18,990 nucleotides of DNA. It comes from 66-474 sp051954935. GTDB lineage: Bacteria > Pseudomonadota > Gammaproteobacteria > Xanthomonadales > Rhodanobacteraceae. The notes below the pieces were generated by a model, which saw only the letters and a program-made list of their open reading frames with translations, was not told where the DNA came from and ran no database searches. Below are positions 7,198 to 14,906 of this stretch, piece after piece (within the stretch, counting starts at the first letter, position 1; each line of letters starts with the position of its first letter). Location: the NCBI GenBank assembly GCA_051954935.1, contig JBQCHG010000075.1, positions 1 through 18,990 of the forward strand, written 5' to 3'. Position numbers and translations under genes: made by a program.

Positions 7198-8595
7198 TTA
7201 ACCGCGCAGCATTTCCAAAAGTGCCGAGCGCGGCAGCTTGCCGGTTTCGCTGCGCGGAAGCGCATCCACCAGCTTGAGCGGTCGCGGCAGGAAAACCGGA
7301 TCGATCGCCTGCCGCAGCGCATGGAGAATCGCGCCCGCGGAAAGCCCCGGGGCCACCGCCAGCGCGGCGATGCGCTGCACCCCGCTGCGATCGGCTTCGT
7401 CCATCTGGAACACCACGCCATCGCGCACGCCCGGCACGGCGAGCAGGCGCCTGGTGAGATCGCCCAACGAAGCGCGCTTGCCGGCGATCTCCAGCAGGTC
7501 CGCATTGCGGCCGCGCAGGATGAAACGCCCGCCTTCGGCGAGTTCCACCAGGTCGGCCAGGGTGACGGGGTGAAGCAACTGCGGCGCCTCCACCTGTGCG
7601 CCATCGGGCTGCGGGTGCAGCGCGACGCCCGGATACAGGGTGAAGCACTCTTCGCCCGCGGTGCGGCGATGCGCGATCACGCAGGTTTCGGTGGAGCCGA
7701 ACACCTCCTGCACCGGCGTCCCGAACAGCGCTTCCGCCGCGCGTGCCAGGTCCGGCGGCATCGGCGCGGTCGCCGAAACGATGGCGGCCAACGCAGGCAA
7801 GGGTTCACCGTGCTCGACCAGTGCACGCAGGTGCACCGGCGTGGTCACCAGCACGCGCGGCGCGGGCACCTCTTCCAGTGTCCTCGCGATGTCGCCCGGG
7901 AAGAATGGCTTCGCCGCGTGTATCGCCACGTTCTCGAACAGCGGTAGCAACACCGAGAATTCCAGCCCGTACATATGCTGCGACGGCACCGTCGCTACGA
8001 CCGTGTACGGCGCGCCGGCCAGGCCCTTCAGCAGCGCATGGTTGTGGGCGCTGCTGATGGCAAGCTTGTCCCATCGTTTTGCATTGGCCTTCGGCACGCC
8101 GGTGGAACCGGAGGTGTAGCCGATCGCCACGGTCAACTCCGGATTGACGGCCGGCGCCCCTTGAGCAGCGCGGACATGGATGTCCGGGCTATTTTCGCGA
8201 TCAGGGGCGATCGCATGCAAAAGATCGAAACGCAGGTAGTGCGGCGGAGAGGCCGGCAATTCGACATCGCCGATGGTGTAGCTGCCCGGATGCGCGGCCA
8301 GCACTTCGTCCACCGCGTGCGGGGCGCGGGAAGGAGGCAGCAGGTTGGTCTGCCCCCGCACCGCGAGCGCGGCGAAGGCGATCAGGAAAGCGTAACGATC
8401 TTCGCAGAGGTTGATCGCGGCCGGAGCGGAGGGCAGTCGCGCCGCGAGCGCGGCGACTTCGTCCAGAAATTCGGTCGCGCGCACCGCACGGCCATCGCGC
8501 CAGGCGATGATGCGATCCGGGTTCGCCGCGCGCAGCAGCGGAAGCGGGATCTGTTCCGCACGCGATCGTGCGGTATCGAAGACAACGGCCACCAC
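7198..8595 (-). CDS. AMP-dependent synthetase/ligase (adenylation enzyme), resembling aryl-polyene type ligases
   Basis: A 465-residue ANL-superfamily enzyme. Such enzymes activate a carboxylic acid with ATP as the acyl-adenylate and pass it to CoA or a carrier protein. The phosphate-binding loop is YTSGSTGVPKANAKRWDKL (from residue 160), the A5-type motif is FGSTETCVIAHRR, and the C-terminal hinge and catalytic lysine fall in GRNADLLEIAGKRASLGD and SETGKLPRSALL (Lys453). The usual PKG of the loop is PKA, followed by an unusual A-K-R-W. From memory this resembles the ligases of aryl-polyene and xanthomonadin synthesis (ApeH/XanA2-like), but no other pigment gene is present, so the substrate is unknown. 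The start is a GTG; two GTGs in tandem (8595, 8592) follow an AGGGGAGG ribosome-binding site. It lies 57 bases after tsaC. Confidence 0.8.
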   Translation of the reverse strand: MVAVVFDTARSRAEQIPLPLLRAANPDRIIAWRDGRAVRATEFLDEVAALAARLPSAPAAINLCEDRYAFLIAFAALAVRGQTNLLPPSRAPHAVDEVLAAHPGSYTIGDVELPASPPHYLRFDLLHAIAPDRENSPDIHVRAAQGAPAVNPELTVAIGYTSGSTGVPKANAKRWDKLAISSAHNHALLKGLAGAPYTVVATVPSQHMYGLEFSVLLPLFENVAIHAAKPFFPGDIARTLEEVPAPRVLVTTPVHLRALVEHGEPLPALAAIVSATAPMPPDLARAAEALFGTPVQEVFGSTETCVIAHRRTAGEECFTLYPGVALHPQPDGAQVEAPQLLHPVTLADLVELAEGGRFILRGRNADLLEIAGKRASLGDLTRRLLAVPGVRDGVVFQMDEADRSGVQRIAALAVAPGLSAGAILHALRQAIDPVFLPRPLKLVDALPRSETGKLPRSALLEMLRG

Positions 8596-8652
8596 ACCCT
8601 CCCCTGATTCTCCTTCCTTGAAAATCGTGTCCGACCGCGGCCCCCGCCGCCC

Positions 8653-9213
8653 CTATTTCCGAATGATAGCGCCGGTCACGGCATCGGCAATCGGGGTGGG
8701 GCGGGACAACCCGCCGGTCTCGCCTTGCAGGATGCCATCCAGCGCTGAACCGAACATGGCTTCGCATTCATCTGCGCTGCGCGCCGGTGGCTGGCCGTGC
8801 ACGTTTGCGCTGGTGGAGACGATCGGGCCGCCGAATGCGCGGCACAGCGTCGCGGCGCCTTCGTGCGCGGTGACGCGCAATGCGATGCCGCTGTGACCGC
8901 CCGCCACCCATTCGGGCACCCGCGGCGTGCGCGGAAAAATCCAGGTGTGGGCGCCGGGCCACGTCGCCTGCGCGCGCACAATCGCTTCCGGGGGCGCCTC
9001 GATCCAATCGGCGATTTGCGAAAAATCGGACGCGATCAGCAGCACGCCCTGTTCGGGTGGGCGTTGTTTCAGCGCAAAGATCTTCTCGAAGGCCGCGGGG
9101 TTGTCGGGGTCGCAGCCCAACCCGAACACCGCTTCGGTGGGATAGGCAAGCACGCCGCCGGCACGCAACAGCGCCGCGGCTTCGGCGATCCGGGCGGCTT
9201 CGAAGCGGCGCAT
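8653..9213 (-). CDS. tsaC: Threonylcarbamoyl-AMP synthase TsaC
   Basis: TsaC makes threonylcarbamoyl-AMP from threonine, bicarbonate and ATP, the first step in forming t6A at position 37 of tRNAs that read ANN codons. The 186-residue product is the short, single-domain YrdC form, without the Sua5 C-terminal extension. Recognisable parts are GGVLAYPTEAVFGLGCDP near residues 19-36, FALKQRPPEQGVLLIA (46-61), HSGIALRVTAHE, and IVSTSANVHGQPPARS. The KxR-type nucleotide-binding segment has Gln where E. coli TsaC has Lys before the glycine (PEQG), a mild change. Its start lies three bases after the topA stop, so it is almost certainly co-transcribed with topA and translationally close to it. Linkage of topA and tsaC is common in this group. 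Confidence 0.94.
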   Translation of the reverse strand: MRRFEAARIAEAAALLRAGGVLAYPTEAVFGLGCDPDNPAAFEKIFALKQRPPEQGVLLIASDFSQIADWIEAPPEAIVRAQATWPGAHTWIFPRTPRVPEWVAGGHSGIALRVTAHEGAATLCRAFGGPIVSTSANVHGQPPARSADECEAMFGSALDGILQGETGGLSRPTPIADAVTGAIIRK

Positions 9214-9216
9214 CTT

Positions 9217-11739
9217 TCAGGTTTCGAAAGGCGGCGGTGTGGACTCGTTGCGCGCCGGCGCGGCTTTCTCCGCAGGGGATTTCTTCGCCGCTGTTTTCTT
9301 CGTGGCTGTCTTCTTGCGCGCGGTTTTCTTCACGGTTTTCTTCGCCGCCTTGCGCGGCGCAGGTGATTCCGCGCCGTCCGTCACCGCCGTTTTTCTCGCG
9401 GCTGCTTTCTTGGTTGCGGCTTTCTTCACGGCGGTCTTCTTCGCGCCGCGCCGAGGCCGGTTGGGTGCGGCTTCCAGCAGCGCCCTGCACTCGTCATGGG
9501 TCAGCGACTTCGGATCGCGGTCCTTGGGGATGCGTGCATTCTTTTCGCCATCGGTGATGTACGGACCATAGCGTCCGTTCAACACCTGGATACCATCGCC
9601 GAAATCGGTGATCACGCGATTGGCGATCAGCTCCTGCTTTTCGCGGATCAGTTCCTGTGCGCGCTCCAGCGTAACCGTGTGCGGATCATCGTCGCCCTTG
9701 AGCGATGCGTAAAGTTTGCCCTTGCGCACGAACGGTCCGAAGCGGCCGATGCCGGCGCTGATCTCCTCGCCGTCCACGTCCTTGCCCAGTGCGCGCGGCA
9801 GCTTGAACAGCTCCAGCGCCTGCTCCAGCGTAATGGTGTGCATGCTCTGCCCGGGCAGGAGCGAGGCGAATTGCAGCGTTTCGTCCTGATCCTTGTCGCC
9901 GAGCTGCGCGTAGGCGCCGTAGCGGCCCAGCCGCACCGAAACCGGCTTGCCGGTTTTCGGATCGCGGCCCAGCTCGCGCGCGCCGGAAGCTTCCGCACGG
10001 TCCACCGATTCGGTCTTGTCCTCGACCAGCGCCTTGAACGGCTTCCAGAATTTCTCCAGCAGCGGCTTCCATTCCTCTTCGCCGCGGCTGACCGCGTCCA
10101 GTTCGTCCTCGAGCCTGGCGGTGAAGTCGTAATCCACGTACCGCGTGAAGTGCCCGGACAGGAATTTCGCCACCGCGCGGCCGACGTCGGTCGGCTTGAA
10201 GCGCCGCGAATCCAGGATCACGTATTCGCGGTTCAGCAGCACCTGGATGATGCTGGCGTAGGTGGAAGGCCGGCCGATGCCGTATTCCTCGAGCGCCTTG
10301 ACCAGCGAGGCTTCCGAATAGCGCGGCGGCGGTTCGGTGAAGTGCTGTTCGGTGACGATGTCGGCCAGCGGCACCACGTCGCCGACCTTCAGCGCCGGCA
10401 GCTTGCGCGCTTCCTCGTCGTCCTCGGACTTGCCGTCGCGACCTTCCTCGTAAACCGCAAGGAAGCCCGGATCCACCACGGTCGTGCCGGTAGCGCGGAA
10501 CGTCGCATCTTGGCCGCAGGGAAATTCGACGGCTACGGTGTTCAGTGTCGCTGGCTTCATCTGGCAGGCGACCGCACGCTTCCAGATCAGTTCGTACAAC
10601 TTCAATTGATCGGGCGCCAGGTATGCCGCGACCGATTTCGGTGTGCGCAGCGCGGAGGTCGGGCGGATCGCCTCGTGCGCTTCCTGCGCGTTCTTCGACT
10701 TGGCCTTGTAGACCATCACGTGCTCGGGCAAGCCCTGCTTTCCGAATTCGCGTTCGATCACCGCGCGCAGTTCCCCGATCGCATCGTTGGACAGGTTCGT
10801 GGAATCGGTGCGCATGTAGGTGATCAGGCCCACGTTGCCTTCCGAGCCGAGCGCCACGCCCTCGTACAGGCCTTGCGCGATGCGCATGGTGCGGCTGGTG
10901 GAGAGCCCGAGCTTGCGCGCGGCTTCCTGTTGCAGCGTCGAAGTGGTGAACGGCGCAGACGGCCGGCGCTGGCGCTGCTTGCTCTGGACGTCGGCGACGG
11001 CAAGCGTCCCGCCGGCGTCGCGCAGCAACGAATCGCGCGCAGCGTGCGCATCGTTTGTATTGGTGAGGTCGAACTGCTCGAACTTCTTGCCTTCGAACCG
11101 CACCAGCCGCGCGTTGAACGCGCCGTCGGGATGCGCGAATTGCGCTTCCATCGTCCAGTATTCGCGCGGCCTGAAGGCTTCGATTTCCTCTTCGCGCTCG
11201 ACGATCATGCGCAGCGCCGGCGACTGCACGCGGCCGGCGGAGAGCCCGCGCTGCACCTTGCGCCACAGCACCGGCGAGAGATTGAAACCGACCAGGTAAT
11301 CCAGCGCGCGCCGCGCCTGCTGCGCGTCCACCAGGTCGTGCGAGAGCTTGCGCGGATTCGCGACCGCTTCCTTGATGGCGCGCGGGGTGATCTCGGAGAA
11401 CACCACCCGGTGCACGTCGCGATCCTTCAGCAGGCCGCGTTCGCGCAGGATCTCGCTGATGTGCCAGGAGATCGCCTCGCCTTCGCGGTCAAGGTCGGTG
11501 GCCAGATAAATGGTGTCCGCGGCCTTGGCGGCTTTGGCGATCGCGTCCACGTGCCGCTCGTTCTTCTCGATCAGCGCGTAGTCCATGGCGAAGCCGTGCT
11601 CCGGATCCACCGCGCCTTCCTTGGGCACGAGGTCGCGCACGTGGCCATAGGAGGCCAGCACGTGGAAGTCGGGGCCAAGATATTTGTTGATCGTCTTGGC
11701 CTTGGCCGGCGACTCGACGATGAGCAGGTTTTTGGCCAT
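9217..11739 (-). CDS. topA: DNA topoisomerase I with lysine/alanine-rich C-terminal tail
   Basis: Type IA topoisomerase that relaxes negative supercoils behind RNA polymerase. The 840-residue protein has the TOPRIM domain at the N-terminus (catalytic Glu9 and the acidic TDLDREGE at 81-88). The active-site tyrosine is Tyr308 in GLITYMRTDSTNLS. The C-terminal half contains Topo-C repeats seen as RYGAYAQLG, RFGPFVRKGKLYASL and RYGPYITDGEK. I see no Cys4 zinc fingers of the E. coli type. The last roughly 80 residues are a run of KKTAVKKAATKKAAARK-like repeats, resembling histone H1 tails, and probably bind DNA non-specifically. The start is the usual MAKNLLIVESPAKAKTI, with AAGG six bases upstream. 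It is the first gene of a minus-strand run topA-tsaC-ligase-purD-lplT/plsC. Confidence 0.97.
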   Translation of the reverse strand: MAKNLLIVESPAKAKTINKYLGPDFHVLASYGHVRDLVPKEGAVDPEHGFAMDYALIEKNERHVDAIAKAAKAADTIYLATDLDREGEAISWHISEILRERGLLKDRDVHRVVFSEITPRAIKEAVANPRKLSHDLVDAQQARRALDYLVGFNLSPVLWRKVQRGLSAGRVQSPALRMIVEREEEIEAFRPREYWTMEAQFAHPDGAFNARLVRFEGKKFEQFDLTNTNDAHAARDSLLRDAGGTLAVADVQSKQRQRRPSAPFTTSTLQQEAARKLGLSTSRTMRIAQGLYEGVALGSEGNVGLITYMRTDSTNLSNDAIGELRAVIEREFGKQGLPEHVMVYKAKSKNAQEAHEAIRPTSALRTPKSVAAYLAPDQLKLYELIWKRAVACQMKPATLNTVAVEFPCGQDATFRATGTTVVDPGFLAVYEEGRDGKSEDDEEARKLPALKVGDVVPLADIVTEQHFTEPPPRYSEASLVKALEEYGIGRPSTYASIIQVLLNREYVILDSRRFKPTDVGRAVAKFLSGHFTRYVDYDFTARLEDELDAVSRGEEEWKPLLEKFWKPFKALVEDKTESVDRAEASGARELGRDPKTGKPVSVRLGRYGAYAQLGDKDQDETLQFASLLPGQSMHTITLEQALELFKLPRALGKDVDGEEISAGIGRFGPFVRKGKLYASLKGDDDPHTVTLERAQELIREKQELIANRVITDFGDGIQVLNGRYGPYITDGEKNARIPKDRDPKSLTHDECRALLEAAPNRPRRGAKKTAVKKAATKKAAARKTAVTDGAESPAPRKAAKKTVKKTARKKTATKKTAAKKSPAEKAAPARNESTPPPFET

Positions 11740-11755
11740 GCGTTGCCTTGAATCC

Positions 11756-11775
11756 GAGGGCCGGGCCCGGCCCTC
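11756..11775. repeat. Perfect 20-base palindrome in the topA leader
   Basis: The 20 bases GAGGGCCGGGCCCGGCCCTC equal their own reverse complement. They lie 17 bases upstream of the topA ATG. On the minus strand a TATAAA (11781-11786) stands just before the palindrome. If that is a -10 box, transcription would begin at or within the palindrome, so part or all of it would be in the mRNA leader. On the plus strand the palindrome is followed by TCTTATTT, which looks like a rho-independent terminator facing antisense transcription out of topA. Its role is not known. Confidence 0.6.
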
Positions 11776-11812
11776 TCTTATTTATAGTGGAGGCACGGCA
11801 CCCCGGCCGCTG

Positions 11813-12952
11813 TCAAGCGGACGGAGCAAAAATCCTTTGCCAGCGGCCATTTACGGCCGGCGCGACGGTGCCTTCCAGCTCCAGCAAGAGCAACATCGAG
11901 GACAGTTCGGCCGGTTTCAAGCCGGTCCGGGCGGCCAGCTCGTCCAGACCCGTGGGCGCTTCGTCCAGCGCGGCCAGCAGGCGCGCGTAGTCCGGGTCAT
12001 CCGCGCGGGCTGGGTGCGCCGCGGCTCCGGACGGCGAGGACTCCAGGCGCTCCCGCAATTGCGCGCCCAGCGCTTGGGCGCCGGGCGCAAGCGCCTCGAT
12101 CACCTCCAGCGCGGTCTCGGTGAGCCGGGCGCCGTCGCGGATCAGCTTGTGGCAGCCGCGCGAAAGCGGGTTGTGGATCGAACCGGGCAGGGCGAACACC
12201 TCGCGGCCCATTTCCCCGGCCAGCCGGGCGGTGATCAGCGAACCCGATTGCAGGCTGGCTTCGATCACCAGCGTCCCCAGCGCCAGCCCGGCGATCAGCC
12301 GGTTGCGTTGCGGGAAGTGCGCAGGCAGAGCGGGCGTCCCGAGCGGATATTCGCTGACGATCGCACCGTTTCGCGCGATCCGCGCGGCCAGCTCGCGATG
12401 CTTACGCGGATAGACGAGATCCGCGCCGGTGCCAATCACCGCGATTGTGGCGCTCCCGGCTTCCAGCGCGCCATCGTGCGCCGCGCCGTCGATGCCATCG
12501 GCCAGGCCGCTCGTGACGGTCAGTCCGGCACGCGCCAGGGCGCGGGCGAATTCGCGCGCGTTCGCCAGCCCCTGCGCGCTGGCGCTACGGGAACCCACCA
12601 CCGAGACCTGTGCGCCCAGCAGCAGTGCCGGATCGCCGACCACGAACAAAGCCGCAGGCGGCTGCGGGATTTCGGCGAGCTGGGGCGGGAAATCCGGATC
12701 CGTGCAGCGCAGCAGGTGGTGGTCGGGTTCGGAAAGCCAGGCGAGATCGGCATCCAGGCGTGCGGCATCGGGGGCCTCGATCCAGGCCAGCGTTTCCGGG
12801 CTCAGGCCTTCTTTGCCGCGGAATCGCCGTGCCGAGGCACACGCGGCCCGCGCGGACCCTGCGTGCGCAACGAGCGCGCGCGCGGCCGCCGGGCCGGCAC
12901 CCGGCGCGCGCAGCAGGATCAGCCAGGCGCGGAGTTCGTCGTCCGTATCCAT
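11813..12952 (-). CDS. dprA: DNA-processing protein DprA (Smf)
   Basis: DprA binds incoming single-stranded DNA during natural transformation, protects it and loads RecA. The 379-residue protein has a helical, SAM-like N-terminal region (1-60). A Rossmann-like core (about 115-265) shows SVVGSRSASAQG, SGLADGIDGAAHDGAL, GTGADLVYPRKHREL, SEYPLGTPALPAHFPQRNRL and QSGSLITARLAGEMGREV. A C-terminal winged-helix domain (about 320-377) ends in LLELEGTVAPAVNGRW. All these are standard for DprA in Gram-negative bacteria. It starts downstream of the lysM terminator, so it probably has its own promoter, which I could not define. Its stop codon lies 73 bases before topA. No other competence gene is in the window. 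Confidence 0.96.
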   Translation of the reverse strand: MDTDDELRAWLILLRAPGAGPAAARALVAHAGSARAACASARRFRGKEGLSPETLAWIEAPDAARLDADLAWLSEPDHHLLRCTDPDFPPQLAEIPQPPAALFVVGDPALLLGAQVSVVGSRSASAQGLANAREFARALARAGLTVTSGLADGIDGAAHDGALEAGSATIAVIGTGADLVYPRKHRELAARIARNGAIVSEYPLGTPALPAHFPQRNRLIAGLALGTLVIEASLQSGSLITARLAGEMGREVFALPGSIHNPLSRGCHKLIRDGARLTETALEVIEALAPGAQALGAQLRERLESSPSGAAAHPARADDPDYARLLAALDEAPTGLDELAARTGLKPAELSSMLLLLELEGTVAPAVNGRWQRIFAPSA

Positions 12953-12978
12953 GGCGGCAGTTTACGGGTGACCCAAAC

Positions 12979-13006
12979 GAAAACGGCGCGGTGGTCAGCC
13001 GCGCCG
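12979..13006 (-). terminator. Rho-independent terminator of lysM
   Basis: On the minus strand an 8-base-pair perfect stem (CGGCGCGG pairing with CCGCGCCG, 12984-13006, seven-base loop) is followed at once by TTTTCGTTT. It begins 25 bases after the lysM stop codon and ends before the dprA start, so it should end the lysM transcript and separate it from dprA. Confidence 0.85.
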
Positions 13007-13030
13007 TCGCGTAAGGGAAGCCTGACCGCC

Positions 13031-14149
13031 TTACTGCGGCAGTTCCAGCATAGCGTTGATGCGCACCGGCTTGATGCCGTCCATGATCAGGCCGTAGCTG
13101 ACGTGATCGAAGGTGCGGAACACCATTACGTGGCCGACGAATTCCGGCGGCAACCGGACGTGAGGTCCGAACGAGCGCCGATCGCTGTCGCCCGCGACGT
13201 CGTCGGTGATCCGGACACCCGGTTGATAGATGGAGAAGGTGGTGCCGTTGTTGACGCCGTCGGCAGCTCCGACCGAGAGCGCCACCACCGATTTGGGTCC
13301 CTCCGCGGAAACAGAATCCATGCCATTGGCGAAAGCCAGCACGCGCGCATGGGGCGGCAGCGAGCTCGCCGGATGCGGATAGAAGGTGGGATCGTACGGC
13401 GCGTCGTTCACCGGCACCAAGCGATCGCCCGGACGGATTTCCATCTTCGCATTGGTCAGCAGGGTGGTGGCGGGGTCGCCGCCCTGCAGCACCCGGACGG
13501 TACCGATGATCTCGACCTCGGTGCCGAGTTCGGTGCCACGGCCCATCATGCCGTCGTTGCGGGAATTTTCAGACCAAGGACCGGCCGCGACGCCGACGTT
13601 GCTGTCGAGCAAATGCGCGACCTCGTCGGGATGCGAGGCATCCCCGGTCGCGCGATAGACGTGGGTCGGACGGGCCAGCGCGAAGCGCTCACCCCGCGTG
13701 GCATTAAGGCCGCGCACGTAAACGAACTGCCCCTCGACGGCGCGCGGCTGATCTTCTTCGCTCGCGACCACGTAAGGCGTGCGTTTCAGCTCATCGGAGC
13801 TCAGGATGCGCAGGTCGTGCAGGAACGGCTCGATCTCGGAGAGCGGCACGGCCGGGACCGGGTTGGCTTCGACCTGCGGCTGTTGCACGACGTGCAGGCG
13901 ATTGTCTGCACCGAGTTGGAGCACTTCGCCCGGATAGATCAGGTGCGGGTTGTGGATCTGCTGGTTGACGTCCCAGATTTCGGGCCACAGCCAGGGCTTC
14001 TGCAGGAAACGCGCGGAAATGCTCCAGAGCGTGTCGCCCTTCTGCACTGTATAGGTGGAAGGGTGATCGGCACGCAATTCCGCGGTCGCGGCGTAGGCGC
14101 CGAGGGTCACCAGCAGCCCGGCTGCGAGCGCAAGCGCTTTCTTAAACAT
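13031..14149 (-). CDS. LysM domain protein, exported (dprA-linked)
   Basis: A 372-residue protein with a clear signal peptide: MFKKALALAAGLLVTLGAYA, with a plausible cleavage after AYA. One LysM peptidoglycan-binding domain follows (about 33-80): STYTVQKGDTLWSISARFL, then a Trp-rich QKPWLWPEIWDVN insertion typical of this family, ending in LIYPGEVLQL. The remaining 290 residues form a large domain of unknown function with no recognised catalytic motif. The protein is expected in the periplasm, bound to the cell wall. A TTG at 14158 would add three residues, but the ATG at 14149 with GGGGGA ten bases upstream is better. The gene is divergent from def and ends before a strong terminator. Linkage of lysM, dprA and def is widespread in Gammaproteobacteria, without a proven functional reason. 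Confidence 0.9.
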   Translation of the reverse strand: MFKKALALAAGLLVTLGAYAATAELRADHPSTYTVQKGDTLWSISARFLQKPWLWPEIWDVNQQIHNPHLIYPGEVLQLGADNRLHVVQQPQVEANPVPAVPLSEIEPFLHDLRILSSDELKRTPYVVASEEDQPRAVEGQFVYVRGLNATRGERFALARPTHVYRATGDASHPDEVAHLLDSNVGVAAGPWSENSRNDGMMGRGTELGTEVEIIGTVRVLQGGDPATTLLTNAKMEIRPGDRLVPVNDAPYDPTFYPHPASSLPPHARVLAFANGMDSVSAEGPKSVVALSVGAADGVNNGTTFSIYQPGVRITDDVAGDSDRRSFGPHVRLPPEFVGHVMVFRTFDHVSYGLIMDGIKPVRINAMLELPQ

Positions 14150-14205
14150 AGGCGGCAATCCCCCGATCCCCCAGCGATTTTGGGCGAGTGTATCTGAAAC
14201 AGGCG

Positions 14206-14380
14206 TACAATGGGCATCCTAGCCATGCGGCTGGGTTGGATAACGCCAAACCGTCCACAAATATGCGCTATCCCCGCGCGTGAACGTGGCATCCGTGGCT
14301 GCGGTCCATCATCGTCCCTGACCGAAAAGGCAGCCTCCCGTGGCTGCAACTTCAACAAGAGCAGATTCTCCAGCGTTCTC
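14206..14380 (+). promoter_or_regulatory. Possible def promoter (-10 TACAAT) and structured leader
   Basis: TACAAT at 14206-14211 is the only good -10 candidate in the divergent lysM-def gap; the -35 region is weak. It would give def a leader of about 160 bases. The leader contains CCGTGGCTGC twice (14293-14302 and 14338-14347), flanking GGCAGCC (14329-14335). The middle element can pair with either copy, which allows two exclusive hairpins. The leader is also open in frame with def, but its translation resembles no part of a deformylase. Confidence 0.3.
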
Positions 14381-14902
14381 ATGGCCAAGCTCGAAATCCT
14401 CGAATTCCCCGACCTGCGCCTGCGCACCAAGGCGATGGCAGTCAGCGTGTTCGATGCCGACCTGAAGCAACTCGCTGCCGACATGCTGGAGACCATGTAC
14501 GCCGCGCCGGGAATCGGGCTGGCCGCGACCCAGGTGAACGTGCACCAGCGTCTGCTGGTGGTGGATGTGTCCGAGGAACACAACGATCCGCGCGTGCTGG
14601 TCAATCCGGAGATCCTGCACGCCGAAGGCCACCAGACCTATCAGGAAGGTTGCCTCTCGGTGCCGGGCATCTTCGCCGATGTCGAGCGCGCCGGCTTGAT
14701 CCGCGTGCGTGCGCAGGGCCTGGACGGCACTCCGCTCGAGTTCGAAGCCGACGGACTGCTCGCCGTGTGCATCCAGCACGAGATGGATCACCTGATGGGC
14801 AAGCTGTTCGTGGATTACCTCTCGCCGCTCAAGCGCGAGATGGTGAAGCGCAAGCTGGAGAAGGCGAGGCGACAGGCCGAGCCGCAAGCTGCTTCGGCCT
14901 GA
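14381..14902 (+). CDS. def: Peptide deformylase
   Basis: Def removes the formyl group from the N-terminal methionine of new proteins as they leave the ribosome. The 173-residue product has all three family motifs: GIGLAATQ (44-51), EGCLSVPG with metal ligand Cys91, and QHEMDH (132-137) with ligands His133 and His137 and catalytic Glu134. It starts MAKLEILEFPDLRLRTKA, the usual N-terminus. The frame is open for 57 further codons upstream, but these match nothing in the family and were excluded. The ribosome-binding site is weak. fmt follows after four bases, so the enzymes that add and remove the formyl group are made together. Confidence 0.97.
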   Translation: MAKLEILEFPDLRLRTKAMAVSVFDADLKQLAADMLETMYAAPGIGLAATQVNVHQRLLVVDVSEEHNDPRVLVNPEILHAEGHQTYQEGCLSVPGIFADVERAGLIRVRAQGLDGTPLEFEADGLLAVCIQHEMDHLMGKLFVDYLSPLKREMVKRKLEKARRQAEPQAASA

Positions 14903-14906
14903 GCCG

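Noticed and set aside
9496..14197. Very long plus-strand open frames opposite topA (751 codons) and opposite dprA/lysM (837 codons).
   Set aside because: They mirror the codon structure of genuine genes on the minus strand, have low-complexity Arg/Gln/Ala-rich translations, and match no family; long antisense frames are expected at this GC content.
14325..14350. The GGCAGCC/GGCTGC hairpin in the def leader as a rho-independent terminator.
   Set aside because: The stem has only six pairs and is followed by AACTTC rather than a T run.
14210..14380. A 57-residue N-terminal extension of peptide deformylase.
   Set aside because: The extension has no similarity to deformylases and begins at an ATG that overlaps the likely -10 box; MAKLEILEFPDL is the family start.
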